Shown here piece by piece: positions 17,330-26,522 of a stretch of 64,000 bases of DNA (within the stretch, counting starts at the first letter, position 1; the number at the start of each line of letters is the position of its first letter). Both the position numbers and the translations under genes were made by a program. The DNA comes from Oribacterium sp. NK2B42 (GTDB taxonomy: Bacteria > Bacillota > Clostridia > Lachnospirales > Lachnospiraceae), in assembly GCF_000424445.1 (NCBI RefSeq), contig NZ_AUJX01000008.1:62001-126000 (forward strand), read 5' to 3'. Below the pieces are notes generated by a model. The model was given only the letters and a program-made list of their open reading frames with translations. It had not been told where the DNA came from and did not search any database.

Positions 17330-18973
17330 ATGATAAAGATAAATCAGTTAAAGCTCGGTGTGACAGAATCGGTCGTGAAGCTAAAGCTCTTAAGTGCCAA
17401 AGTGTTGAAGATAGAACCAAAGGATATAGAGACACTTGAAGTAGTAAAACGCTCCATCGATGCCAGAAAAAAGCCGGAGCTTTTCTTTAGCTATACGGTT
17501 ATGATAGGTACTTCTTTTGGCGAAGCTAAAGAGAAAAAGCTGGTTGAGAAGCTGAAGAACAGAGACGTAAGCATTGACAGTACAGTTTCGTACAGAGAGC
17601 CAAAGCTCAACGATGTAATCTGCGGAGTTGACAGGCGTGAATTTTTCAAGGAGGAAAAGAACAGACCTGTTGTGGTGGGCTTCGGTCCCGCTGGTATGTT
17701 TGCGGCACTGATTCTTGCAAGAGCAGGTATGCATCCCATAGTTTTTGAGAGAGGTGCGGATGTTGATGAAAGAATAAAGAATGTTCAGGACCTTTGGGAG
17801 AAGGGCGTTCTTCACACAGAATCAAATCCTCAGTTTGGTGAAGGCGGCGCCGGTACCTTTTCTGACGGCAAGATCAATACTCTTGTAAAGGATAAAGAGG
17901 GAAGAAGCCGTTTCATACTTGACCTCTTTGTGGGCTATGGTGCCGATTCTTCCATAATCATTGATTCAAAGCCTCATGTGGGTACGGATAAGCTTGTAAA
18001 TATCGTTAAGAATATCAGGCAGGAAATAGTGGCCCTTGGTGGAGAAATCAGGTTCAACACCAGGTTCACCTATGACAAGGAGAGAGATAAGGACAAAAAG
18101 ATAATCCTGGCCATAGGTCATTCCGCAAGAGACACCTACAAGGAGCTTTTTGAATCCGGCCTCGAAATGCAGGCCAAGGATTTCGCCATGGGCTTCCGTG
18201 TGCAGCATCTTCAGTCAATGATCAATGAAGATCTTTACGGCGATGTGGATGAGAAGACATTGGCTGCCCTGGGCCCGGGCGCTTACAAGGTTGCCCACAC
18301 ATCCGATAAGAATGGCCGTGGCGTATACAGCTTCTGCATGTGCCCCGGAGGATATGTCGTAAACAGCTCATCTGAATCGGGGAAGCTTTGTGTAAACGGT
18401 ATGAGCTACCACGCAAGAGACGGTGTTAATGCCAATGCCGCCATCATCGTCTCGGTCCGTAAGAGTGATTATAACGGAGAGAATGAGCCCCTGGGCGGAA
18501 TCGAACTTCAGAGAGAGCTTGAGGAAAGAGCCTACAGACTTCTTGACGGAAAGGTTCCGGTTCAGACCTACGGTGATTTCAAAAGGGATACTGCAAGTAC
18601 AGAAGAGAGCCTGGGAGAAGTGAAGCCGCAGATAAAAGGACAGTACGGATTTTCGAAGCTGAACGATATCTTCAGATTTGAAAAGGGCTCAAAATATGCA
18701 GCCCTCAATGATTTCAACGAGACCTTTACAGAAGGAATGGAAAGCTTCGGACATAAGCTTAAGGGATTTTCAAGAGAAGATACAGTTCTGGCAGGTATAG
18801 AGGCCAGAACCTCAAGCCCTGTACGGATACCGAGAAATGAGGAGTTTGAGTCCAATATCTCCGGAATCTATCCTTGCGGCGAGGGCGCAGGCTATGCCGG
18901 TGGAATCATGAGCGCCGCCATGGATGGAATGAAAACCGCGGAGGCGCTTGTAAAACATTATAATTCATTGTAA
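17330..18973 (+). CDS. FAD-dependent dehydrogenase (COG2509 type)
   Basis: Flavoprotein of 547 residues. An N-terminal domain of about 90 residues (basic, KIDGRKKPE-like) precedes the Rossmann motif VVGFGPAGMFAALILARAG. FGEGGAGTFSDGKINT and the C-terminal GEGAGYAGGIMSAAMDGMK identify the COG2509 group of uncharacterised FAD-dependent dehydrogenases. AAAGGAAAAG supports ATG 17330 over the ATG at 17288. It lies about 80 bp after the other flavoprotein gene; the two are probably co-transcribed. Substrate unknown. Confidence 0.87.
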   Translation: MIKINQLKLGVTESVVKLKLLSAKVLKIEPKDIETLEVVKRSIDARKKPELFFSYTVMIGTSFGEAKEKKLVEKLKNRDVSIDSTVSYREPKLNDVICGVDRREFFKEEKNRPVVVGFGPAGMFAALILARAGMHPIVFERGADVDERIKNVQDLWEKGVLHTESNPQFGEGGAGTFSDGKINTLVKDKEGRSRFILDLFVGYGADSSIIIDSKPHVGTDKLVNIVKNIRQEIVALGGEIRFNTRFTYDKERDKDKKIILAIGHSARDTYKELFESGLEMQAKDFAMGFRVQHLQSMINEDLYGDVDEKTLAALGPGAYKVAHTSDKNGRGVYSFCMCPGGYVVNSSSESGKLCVNGMSYHARDGVNANAAIIVSVRKSDYNGENEPLGGIELQRELEERAYRLLDGKVPVQTYGDFKRDTASTEESLGEVKPQIKGQYGFSKLNDIFRFEKGSKYAALNDFNETFTEGMESFGHKLKGFSREDTVLAGIEARTSSPVRIPRNEEFESNISGIYPCGEGAGYAGGIMSAAMDGMKTAEALVKHYNSL

Positions 18974-19064
18974 ACTTCTGCATAAGTCCGTGTCAGGCGG
19001 TTATTCGCAGCAATGCATTGTGTGACTTATGTGCCTGTGTCATGCTGATCAGATGGAGGTCTAT

Positions 19065-19931
19065 ATGACAAACGAAGAAATGCGCGCTTTACTTAAAGAT
19101 AAAAAACGTATCGTTATCAAAGTCGGTTCTGCAAGCATTACCCACGCAAAAACCGGCGGGCTTTACCTTTCAAAGATCGAAAAGCTTGTAAGAGTTATTT
19201 CCGATCTGAATGGTGAAGGTAAAGATGTCATCCTGGTTTCTTCCGGTGCCATCGCAACCGGCAGACAGACCCTCGGCATACACAGACGTCCCAGGACTAT
19301 GGAAGAAAAGCAGGCCTTTGCTGCAGTGGGACAGGCCAGACTTATGATGACCTATCAGAAGCTTTTTTCTGAGTATGGTGTCATCGCAGCTCAGGTGCTC
19401 CTCACAAGAAATGTTATGCTGATCCCGGAATCCTGCAGTAATACCAGGAACACCTTTGAGGAGCTGCTAAATCTGGGAACGGTCCCGGTGGTTAATGAAA
19501 ATGACACCATCTCAACCTCTGAGATCCATCAGGTGGAGACCTTCGGTGACAACGACCAGCTTGCGGCCATTGTGGGTTCCGTTGTCAATGCTGACCTCGT
19601 GATACTGCTTTCGGATATAGACGGACTTTTTACCGACGACCCTCATGAAAACCCGGAGGCGAAGTTCATGCCGTTTATTCCGGAGATAAACCATGAGATC
19701 CTGGAAATGGGCAAGTCCAGGAGCGGCTCCAATGTGGGCACCGGTGGCATGTCCGCAAAGCTTGCTGCAGCACGCATCGCCACAGACTCAGGTGCCGATA
19801 TGGTCATTGCCAGGTTTACGGGAGCTGAGGTCATAAGCGATATACTGGAGGGCAAAAACGTCGGCACTCTTTTCGCAGCACACAATAACAAGGATTTTGA
19901 TCTGATGGAATATGTGGGACAGAATGAATAA
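19065..19931 (+). CDS. proB: Glutamate 5-kinase
   Basis: First step of proline synthesis: ATP-dependent phosphorylation of glutamate to gamma-glutamyl phosphate. IVIKVGSASITH at the N-terminus, VSSGAIATGRQ and VNENDTIST are the amino-acid-kinase motifs, and GTGGMSAKLAAARIA closes the kinase fold. ATG 19065 follows GGAGG. At 288 residues it lacks the C-terminal PUA domain of the roughly 370-residue enterobacterial enzyme. proA lies downstream, separated by a DUF896 gene. Confidence 0.96.
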   Translation: MTNEEMRALLKDKKRIVIKVGSASITHAKTGGLYLSKIEKLVRVISDLNGEGKDVILVSSGAIATGRQTLGIHRRPRTMEEKQAFAAVGQARLMMTYQKLFSEYGVIAAQVLLTRNVMLIPESCSNTRNTFEELLNLGTVPVVNENDTISTSEIHQVETFGDNDQLAAIVGSVVNADLVILLSDIDGLFTDDPHENPEAKFMPFIPEINHEILEMGKSRSGSNVGTGGMSAKLAAARIATDSGADMVIARFTGAEVISDILEGKNVGTLFAAHNNKDFDLMEYVGQNE

Positions 19932-19945
19932 AACGGGGTACCGGA

Positions 19946-19985
19946 AAGCTCCGTGATGTCAATGTTCAGGCATCGGGCTTTTTCG
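19946..19985 (+). terminator. Weak terminator after proB
   Basis: AAGCTCCGTGATG can pair imperfectly with GGCATCGGGCTT, followed by TTTCG. Mismatches make this only a possible terminator. Confidence 0.4.
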
Positions 19986-20023
19986 TGCCTATCATAAAAA
20001 TACAAAACAGAACGAGGAAATAA

Positions 20024-20338
20024 ATGATCACAGAGAAAGAAATAGCAAGGATTAACGAGCTTTATCATAAATCAAGGGAAGGCGGCGGACTTAATGCCGA
20101 GGAAAAGGATGAGCAGGCAAAGCTCAGAAGAGCCTATATAGATTCAGTCAAGGCAAACCTTGGCGTATATCTTAAGGATATAAAGAATGCAGGCGAGGAT
20201 ACCTCGACATCGGGAAATGTAAAGGAAAAGGTTCAGAAGGCCATGGAAAAGACTGATGCAGAGCTTGCAGGTGAGGGAAAAAACGTAATTGAGGCTAAGG
20301 CCGGAAATCCTGAGATTTCCAGCCACCTGCATATCTGA
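20024..20338 (+). CDS. DUF896/YnzC family protein
   Basis: 104 residues. The first ~45 (ITEKEIARINELYHKSREGG, LNAEEKDEQAKLRRAYI, DSVKANL) match the small DUF896 (UPF0291, YnzC-like) proteins, short helical-hairpin cytoplasmic proteins of unclear function. The remaining ~55 residues are a polar tail not found in the ~75-residue standard family. AACGAGGAAATAA precedes the ATG. It sits between proB and proA; whether this placement is functional is unknown. Confidence 0.85.
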   Translation: MITEKEIARINELYHKSREGGGLNAEEKDEQAKLRRAYIDSVKANLGVYLKDIKNAGEDTSTSGNVKEKVQKAMEKTDAELAGEGKNVIEAKAGNPEISSHLHI

Positions 20339-20563
20339 TTTTTCCAGAGAGCGGATTTCGTTAGCGGGATTTGATTTAGTTTTTTTCGCAGCAACTCATT
20401 TGTATGAATGTTTTTGATTTCGATTTATATACAATTCGGTTGAACTATTACAAATTAACTATTCAGATACTGGGGTATTGCAAGGCGAAATAATATTTTG
20501 CACTTATTCAGTGGCGGACGTTCATGCCCGATTGTGGGCTGACATATTGAAAGAGAGGTTCCA

Positions 20564-21847
20564 ATGACGGATCTTTTGATGATCGGACAAAGAGCAAAAG
20601 CGGCATCCAGTAAGCTTGCAGGGCTTTCTTCGGATGAGAAAAATGCGGTGCTTTTAAGGGCGGCTGATGCACTTGAGGCAGAGGAAAACATACAGAAGAT
20701 CCTTGAAGCCAATGCAAAGGATCTTGATAATGCCGAAAAATCCGGCATGAGTGACGGGCTTAAGGATCGTCTTCGCCTTACAGAAGAGCGGCTCCGGGAC
20801 ATGGCTGATGCATTGAGAGACATTACAAAGCTTCCGGATCCTGTGGGAGAGGTGCTGGAGACCATAGAACGTCCCAACGGACTTAAGCTCTTAAAGACCT
20901 CGGCTCCGATCGGGGTTATCGGCATAATCTATGAGGCACGTCCGAATGTAACCAGCGATGCCTGGTCACTTTGCTTTAAGTCATCAAATGCCGTTATTCT
21001 GAAGGGTGGTTCCGATGCTATCAACTCAAACATTGCCATAACAGAGGTTATACGGAAAGCCATGGAGGAAAGCGGAGCAGATCCCGACGGACTTATGCTT
21101 ATCGAAGCTACGGATCATGAGACCACAAACCGCTTCATGCAGATGAATGATTACGTTGATGTGCTGATCCCCCGGGGATCAAAGCGTCTCATTCAGGCAG
21201 TGGTAAAGAATGCTTCGGTTCCCGTTATAGAAACCGGCGCGGGCAATTGCCATATTTATATTGAAAAGACCGCAGATATCGACAAGGCGGTTCCTATCGT
21301 TTATAATGCTAAAACCCAGAGGATAGGTGTCTGCAATGCCTGCGAGTCCCTGGTGGTTGACAGAGAAGCCCTGGAAAAGCTTGTTCCTGTGATTAAGAAG
21401 CTTCAGGAAAAGGATGTTATTACCTATGCGGATGAAGCGTCCTTTGAGGTTTTGAAGAAGGCATCAGAAGATGGCTCCGGGATACGTATGGAGCTTGTAA
21501 AGGCGGCTTCTCCCGAGGACTTTGCCACAGAGTATCTTGATTACAAGATTTCCGTCAGGACAGTTGACAGTTCAGAGGAAGCTATAGAGCATATTAATCT
21601 GAACAGTACACATCACAGTGAGGCCATCCTTACAGAGGATGCGGAAAAGGCTGAGAAGTTCCTGAACGGCATCGACAGTGCCTGTGTTTACTGGAATGCT
21701 TCTACCCGTTTTACAGACGGAGGCTGCTTCGGCTTCGGAGCGGAAATAGGTATTTCCACGGCAAAGCTTCATGCAAGAGGCCCCATGGGGCTCAGGGAGC
21801 TTACAACCTATAAATATAAGGTATACGGAAACGGACAGACGAGATAG
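20564..21847 (+). CDS. proA: Gamma-glutamyl phosphate reductase
   Basis: Second proline-synthesis enzyme: NADPH-dependent reduction of gamma-glutamyl phosphate to the semialdehyde. 427 residues, normal length, aldehyde-dehydrogenase fold. TSAPIGVIGIIYEARPNVT and LKGGSDAINSN are typical; the catalytic Cys is in QRIGVCNACESLVV. The C-terminal FGFGAEIGISTAKLHARGPM is conserved. GAGAGG lies upstream. The 225-bp gap before it holds AT-rich sequence without a convincing terminator, so it may be expressed with proB or from its own promoter. Confidence 0.96.
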   Translation: MTDLLMIGQRAKAASSKLAGLSSDEKNAVLLRAADALEAEENIQKILEANAKDLDNAEKSGMSDGLKDRLRLTEERLRDMADALRDITKLPDPVGEVLETIERPNGLKLLKTSAPIGVIGIIYEARPNVTSDAWSLCFKSSNAVILKGGSDAINSNIAITEVIRKAMEESGADPDGLMLIEATDHETTNRFMQMNDYVDVLIPRGSKRLIQAVVKNASVPVIETGAGNCHIYIEKTADIDKAVPIVYNAKTQRIGVCNACESLVVDREALEKLVPVIKKLQEKDVITYADEASFEVLKKASEDGSGIRMELVKAASPEDFATEYLDYKISVRTVDSSEEAIEHINLNSTHHSEAILTEDAEKAEKFLNGIDSACVYWNASTRFTDGGCFGFGAEIGISTAKLHARGPMGLRELTTYKYKVYGNGQTR

Positions 21848-21885
21848 GCGGATCCGGATACTCCTCCTCTATTAACGCTGCTTTT

Positions 21886-21932
21886 GGGAGCCTTAATATC
21901 TGGCATACAGATACAGATTTAGTTGGCTTCCC
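21886..21932 (+). other. Intergenic hairpin after proA
   Basis: GGGAGCC (21886-21892) pairs with GGCTTCCC (21925-21932) with one bulge, and ATCTG/CAGAT can pair inside. No T-run follows. Function unclear. Confidence 0.3.
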
Positions 21933-22003
21933 ATTATTTATTGCCGGAAATATTGCACGAACATATTGAGGTTCAGTGCTTTAATAAATTAATTTTTTTA
22001 CAG

Positions 22004-22033
22004 AATCCCAGGGGATTTTCGTCCCCTGGGATT
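22004..22033 (+). promoter_or_regulatory. Perfect 12-bp hairpin before miaB
   Basis: AATCCCAGGGGA (22004-22015), loop TTTTCG, TCCCCTGGGATT (22022-22033). It ends 14 nt before the miaB ATG, leaving the ribosome site (ATGAGG) free just downstream. No T-run follows, so it is not a standard terminator. Confidence 0.6.
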
Positions 22034-22047
22034 AACAATGAGGTTTT

Positions 22048-23487
22048 ATGGAATACATTATCGATTATAAGGAAATAATTGAACAGGCACCAACAGAGGA
22101 GCCCGCAAGACAGTACTACTTTATGGACAGGGTACGTGAGCTTGTTGAGATAAAGAAGCAGGAGGGCTATAAGGCTCACTGCATGGTCGAAGTCATGGGC
22201 TGCCAGATGTCTGCCAAGGACGGCGAGAAGCTTCTCGGAATCCTTGAGAAGTGCGGCTACACAACCACTGAAGATGACTGGGATGCGGACATCGTGCTTT
22301 TCACGACCTGTACGGTAAGAGAGAATGCAAACCAGAAGCTGTACGGCCGTGTGGGGAGACTTAAGCATCAGTATGAGAAGCGTGACGGAATGATCATCGG
22401 TATCACCGGCTGTATGATGCAGGAGAAGGATGAGGTTGAAGGCATATGTAAGCATTATCCTTATGTAAAGCTTGTGTTCGGAACACATAATGTCTACAAG
22501 CTGGCAGAGCTTTTATACAAGTCACTGGTTACCGGAAAACGCACAGTCGAGGTTATCGATGATACAAAGATGATCGTTGAGGACCTTCCTTCTGACAGAA
22601 AGTTCAGGTTCAAGGGATCTGTAAATATCAGCTATGGATGTAACAATTTCTGCACATATTGCATCGTGCCTTATGTAAGGGGCCGTGAGAAGTCACGTAA
22701 TGCAACGGATATCCTGAGAGAGTGTGAAAAGCTCATCGCAGATGGGTGTCTTGAGATCATGCTTCTCGGTCAGAATGTCAATTCCTATGGTAATGACATC
22801 CCCGGTTCAACAACCTTCCCCGAGCTTTTACAGGCTGTTGCGGAGCTTCCGGGTCTTAAGAGACTTCGCTACATGACTTCAAATCCCAAGGATTTTTCAG
22901 ATGAGCTTATCGAGGTAATGAGAACTCATCCAATTATAGAGAGACATATCCATCTGCCTCTTCAGTCAGGTTCAAGCGCTATTCTTAAGAAAATGAACAG
23001 ACATTACACCAAGGAGAGCTATCTTGAGCTTGTGAGAAAGATAAGAACTGCGATTCCCGAAGCAACTCTTACAACAGATATAATTGTTGGATTCCCCGGA
23101 GAGACAGAGGAAGATTTCCTTGATACCATCGATGTTGTTAAGGAATGCAGGTACGATGCGGCCTATACATTTATTTACAGCAAGCGTACTGGCACACCTG
23201 CTGCAAAGTTTGAAGATCAGATCCCGGAGGATATCGTTAAGGATCGCTTTGACAGACTTCTCAAGGTGGTTCAGGACAGCTCGGCGGAGAATGAGACAAG
23301 AGACCTGGGCAAGGTTATGGAGGTTCTGGTTGAGGATGAGAACAAGAACCAGGAGGGTTATGTAACAGGCAGACTTTCAAACAGCGTGCTTGTACACTTC
23401 CCCGGCGTTAAGAGCCTCATCGGAACCATGCAGATGGTAAAGCTGACGGAGAGTAAAGGTTTCTATTATTTTGGTGAGTTAGCCTAA
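22048..23487 (+). CDS. miaB: tRNA-2-methylthio-N6-dimethylallyladenosine synthase
   Basis: Radical-SAM methylthiotransferase that adds a methylthio group to i6A37 of tRNAs reading UNN codons. 479 residues. Three N-terminal cluster Cys lie in VMGCQMSAKDGE, FTTCTVRENAN and ITGCMMQEKDE; the radical-SAM CxxxCxxC is YGCNNFCTYCIVPYVRG; a TRAM domain ends the protein. A ~40-residue N-terminal extension precedes the first domain. MiaA, which makes the i6A substrate, is encoded 5 kb downstream after mutS-mutL. A hairpin sits directly upstream. Confidence 0.96.
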   Translation: MEYIIDYKEIIEQAPTEEPARQYYFMDRVRELVEIKKQEGYKAHCMVEVMGCQMSAKDGEKLLGILEKCGYTTTEDDWDADIVLFTTCTVRENANQKLYGRVGRLKHQYEKRDGMIIGITGCMMQEKDEVEGICKHYPYVKLVFGTHNVYKLAELLYKSLVTGKRTVEVIDDTKMIVEDLPSDRKFRFKGSVNISYGCNNFCTYCIVPYVRGREKSRNATDILRECEKLIADGCLEIMLLGQNVNSYGNDIPGSTTFPELLQAVAELPGLKRLRYMTSNPKDFSDELIEVMRTHPIIERHIHLPLQSGSSAILKKMNRHYTKESYLELVRKIRTAIPEATLTTDIIVGFPGETEEDFLDTIDVVKECRYDAAYTFIYSKRTGTPAAKFEDQIPEDIVKDRFDRLLKVVQDSSAENETRDLGKVMEVLVEDENKNQEGYVTGRLSNSVLVHFPGVKSLIGTMQMVKLTESKGFYYFGELA

Positions 23488-23516
23488 TTGCTAAAGCGCC
23501 ACCAAATGGCATTTTT
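23470..23516 (+). terminator. Hairpin at the miaB 3' end with T-run
   Basis: TTTGGTG (23470-23476) pairs with CACCAAA (23500-23506); TTAGC/GCTAA can pair inside. ATGGCATTTTTTC follows. The left arm lies in the last miaB codons. The right part also belongs to a repeat seen before radC. Confidence 0.45.
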
Positions 23517-23543
23517 TCTTTGAATTTAGTTAAGGAGAGACAG

Positions 23544-26207
23544 ATGGCTGAAAAGAAGATGTCACCCATGATGGTTGAATATCTGGAAACGAAAAAACAG
23601 TATCCTGACTGTATTCTGTTTTACCGTATAGGTGATTTTTATGAGATGTTCTTTGAAGATGCAAAAACCGCATCCTCAGTGCTTGATCTGGTACTCACCG
23701 GCAAGGACTGCGGAATGGAAGAACGTGCACCTATGTGCGGTATACCTTTCCATGCAGCAGACGGATATGTGGCACGTCTTGCCGCAAGCGGCTATAAGGT
23801 AGCCATTGCGGAGCAGCTTGAGGATCCGAAGCTTACAAAGGGGCTTGTGAAAAGGGGAGTTATCCGTGTCATAACACCGGGAACCCTGACCTCTGAGCAG
23901 GCACTGGATGAAACAAAGAACAACTTCCTCATGAGTATCTTTTATGATGCTACAGGATTTGGTGTTTCCAGTGTAGACATTACCACAGGTGAGTTTATGA
24001 CCACTACCTGCGGCAACGAAAAGGATGTTATGGATGAGCTCAGCAGATTTTCTCCCGCGGAGATAGTCTGCAACCAGGCATTTATGATCTCCGGCATCGA
24101 TACCGATGATATCAAGAACCGTTTCGGACTTATCATCACAGAACTTCCGGATGAGGTTTATGATGACGTAAAGGCAACAACGCTTCTGGAGGAGCATTTT
24201 CATGCAAGTATCAGCGGTATAGGTCTTTCCGACAGAGATCTTGCAAGACTAAGCGCAGCAGCAGCTCTCAGATATGTTTATGATACACAGATGAATGCTG
24301 TGGAGCATATCGCAAATATAAGGTATTACTCAAGTGACCAGTACATGATAATTGATACAGCTACCCAGCGTAATCTGGAGCTTTGCGAGACCATGAGAGA
24401 AAAGAAAAAGAGAGGCTCCCTTCTCTGGGTTCTGGATAAGACAAAGACTGCCATGGGTGCCAGGATGCTGAGGCGTTTCCTGGAGCAGCCGCTTATAGAC
24501 AGGGAGGCTATTCTTGCCCGTCAGGATGCGGTGGAGGATTTCTGCTCTCACTACATCGATCGTGAGGAGATTTCCGAGTACCTGAATACCATTTATGATT
24601 ATGAGAGACTTCTCGGACGGATATGCTATAAGTCTGCAAATCCAAGAGATCTTATAGCTTTTAAGCAGTCACTTAAGATGCTTCCGGATATCATTCAGGA
24701 GCTTTCAAGCTTTGACTCCGCACTTGTAAAGGAAATACATGACGGCATTGATCCCATGGAAGATCTTTATGAGCTTATAGACAAGGCTATAGAGGAGAAT
24801 CCGCCTTTATCCTCAAGAGACGGCGGTGTCATAAAGGAGAGCTTCCATGAAGAAGTGGATCGTTACAAGGATTCCCGTGTCAGCGGTAAACAGTGGCTCG
24901 CGGATCTTGAGGCCTCGGAACGTGAAAAGACCGGGATCAAGTCTCTGAAAATAAAGTACAACCGTATATTCGGGTACTGCTTTGAGGTTACCAATACCTT
25001 CCGGGATATGGTGCCGGATTATTTCATCAGAAAACAGACACTTACAGGAAGTGAACGTTATACTACCGATAAGCTTGAGGAGCTTCAGAACACAATTCTC
25101 GGCGCTGAGGAGAAGCTTAACCAGCTGGAATATGAGCTGTTCTGCGACGTGAGAGACACCATTGCCGGAAACATTCAGCGTATACAGAAGACCTCCCACT
25201 ATGTGGCGCTTATCGACTGTATAATATCTCTTTCCAAGGTGGCTACGGATAACAATTACTGCCGTCCGGAGATTAACGAAAATGGAATAATCAACATTAA
25301 GGATGGAAGACACCCGGTTATCGAGAAGCTCATAAGGGATGGTATGTTTGTGTCCAATGACACGGTTCTTGATGACAGCACCAATCGTATCGCTGTTATC
25401 ACGGGACCTAATATGGCGGGTAAATCCACCTATATGAGACAGGTGGCACTTATCGTCCTTATGGCCTCCATCGGTTCCTTTGTACCGGCTAAGAGCGCTG
25501 AGATATCTATCTGTGACAGGATATTTACCCGTGTCGGAGCCAGTGACGATCTTGCTTCCGGGCAGTCTACCTTTATGGTGGAAATGAACGAGGTTGCCAA
25601 TATCCTGAGAAATGCCACAACCAGGTCACTTCTTATTCTGGATGAGATTGGAAGAGGAACCAGTACCTTTGACGGTCTCAGCATTGCCTGGGCGGTGGTT
25701 GAATATATCGCAAAGGTTGTTAAGGCGAAAACTCTTTTTGCCACCCACTATCATGAGCTCACAGAGCTTGAGGGTAAGCTTGAGGGCGTGAACAATTACT
25801 GTATCGCTGTTACAAACCATGATCAGGATATCGTGTTCCTCCGTAAGATAATCCCGGGAGGCGCTGACAGGTCCTATGGTATCGATGTGGCGAGTCTTGC
25901 GGGAGTTCCGAAGCCGGTTATCGACAGAGCCAAGGTTATCGCAGCGGAGCTGAGTGATGCGGATATCACATCGAAGGCGAAGAATATCGAGACAAGTGAG
26001 AGTTTCACTCAGGAAGCATTTGACGAAGAAGGCTTCCTTGCGGACCGGAATGAGGAAAAGGCGGCGAAGGACATCGAAAATGAAGCCGGATACGGCGCCG
26101 ATATCCGAGAAGCTCTTGAGTACCTTAAGGCTTTGGATGTGAATCACATGACACCTCTTGATGCCATGAACACTCTATATGAATTGAAATCAAAATTTGG
26201 TGTATGA
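23544..26207 (+). CDS. mutS: DNA mismatch repair protein MutS
   Basis: Recognises base mismatches and small loops and recruits MutL. 887 residues. The mismatch-reading FYEMF motif lies at about residues 33-37 (RIGDFYEMFFEDA); the ATPase has Walker A GPNMAGKSTYM and Walker B LLILDEIGRGTSTFDG, followed by ATHYHELTELE. A C-terminal dimerisation tail follows an acidic linker. AAGGAGAG supports ATG 23544; an in-frame TTG at 23520 lies upstream. mutL follows after a 315-bp structured gap. Confidence 0.97.
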   Translation: MAEKKMSPMMVEYLETKKQYPDCILFYRIGDFYEMFFEDAKTASSVLDLVLTGKDCGMEERAPMCGIPFHAADGYVARLAASGYKVAIAEQLEDPKLTKGLVKRGVIRVITPGTLTSEQALDETKNNFLMSIFYDATGFGVSSVDITTGEFMTTTCGNEKDVMDELSRFSPAEIVCNQAFMISGIDTDDIKNRFGLIITELPDEVYDDVKATTLLEEHFHASISGIGLSDRDLARLSAAAALRYVYDTQMNAVEHIANIRYYSSDQYMIIDTATQRNLELCETMREKKKRGSLLWVLDKTKTAMGARMLRRFLEQPLIDREAILARQDAVEDFCSHYIDREEISEYLNTIYDYERLLGRICYKSANPRDLIAFKQSLKMLPDIIQELSSFDSALVKEIHDGIDPMEDLYELIDKAIEENPPLSSRDGGVIKESFHEEVDRYKDSRVSGKQWLADLEASEREKTGIKSLKIKYNRIFGYCFEVTNTFRDMVPDYFIRKQTLTGSERYTTDKLEELQNTILGAEEKLNQLEYELFCDVRDTIAGNIQRIQKTSHYVALIDCIISLSKVATDNNYCRPEINENGIINIKDGRHPVIEKLIRDGMFVSNDTVLDDSTNRIAVITGPNMAGKSTYMRQVALIVLMASIGSFVPAKSAEISICDRIFTRVGASDDLASGQSTFMVEMNEVANILRNATTRSLLILDEIGRGTSTFDGLSIAWAVVEYIAKVVKAKTLFATHYHELTELEGKLEGVNNYCIAVTNHDQDIVFLRKIIPGGADRSYGIDVASLAGVPKPVIDRAKVIAAELSDADITSKAKNIETSESFTQEAFDEEGFLADRNEEKAAKDIENEAGYGADIREALEYLKALDVNHMTPLDAMNTLYELKSKFGV

Positions 26208-26218
26208 TTCTGATAAAA

Positions 26219-26251
26219 TGCAGTACCTTTGAAGTGGTACTGCGTTTTTTT
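26219..26251 (+). terminator. Terminator after mutS
   Basis: GCAGTACC pairs with GGTACTGC, followed by GTTTTTTTC. Confidence 0.85.
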
Positions 26252-26265
26252 CGTGATAAGGCCGT

Positions 26266-26317
26266 CACGCTGGCCATCACATGTGCTTTTGTACAAGCAC
26301 ATGTGATGGCCAGCGTG
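26266..26317. repeat. Perfect 23-bp inverted repeat in the mutS-mutL gap
   Basis: The arms 26266-26288 (starting CACGCTGGCCATCACATGTG) and 26295-26317 are exact reverse complements around a 6-bp centre (TTGTAC). No T-run follows on either strand. It occupies most of the gap between the mutS terminator and the next element; purpose unknown. Confidence 0.85.
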
Positions 26318-26318
26318 T

Positions 26319-26379
26319 AATCGAGTAGGGTGTGTAACAGTTCAGTCGGTGGGGCAGGGTGTATTTTTCCTACTCGATT
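26319..26379. repeat. Stem-flanked copy 1 of the GTAACAGTTCAGTCGGTG motif
   Basis: Outer arms AATCGAGTAGG (26319-26329) and CCTACTCGATT (26369-26379) are perfectly complementary. The loop carries GTAACAGTTCAGTCGGTGG (26334-26352). The same motif lies inside hairpins at 48429-48510 (minus orientation) and 52436-52522. The rest of the gap to mutL (26380-26522) is AT-rich and shows no clear signal. Confidence 0.6.
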
Positions 26380-26522
26380 GAACGAAAATAAAACTTGCAT
26401 TTGATATAGAGGATATGATTGAATTATTAATTGGTCAGAGGTGAGGAATCGGAACGGGTTTCCTCATATATCAGTTGAGATATTATTTCGTTTAGACTGA
26501 AGATACAGGCAGGACTATAGAT

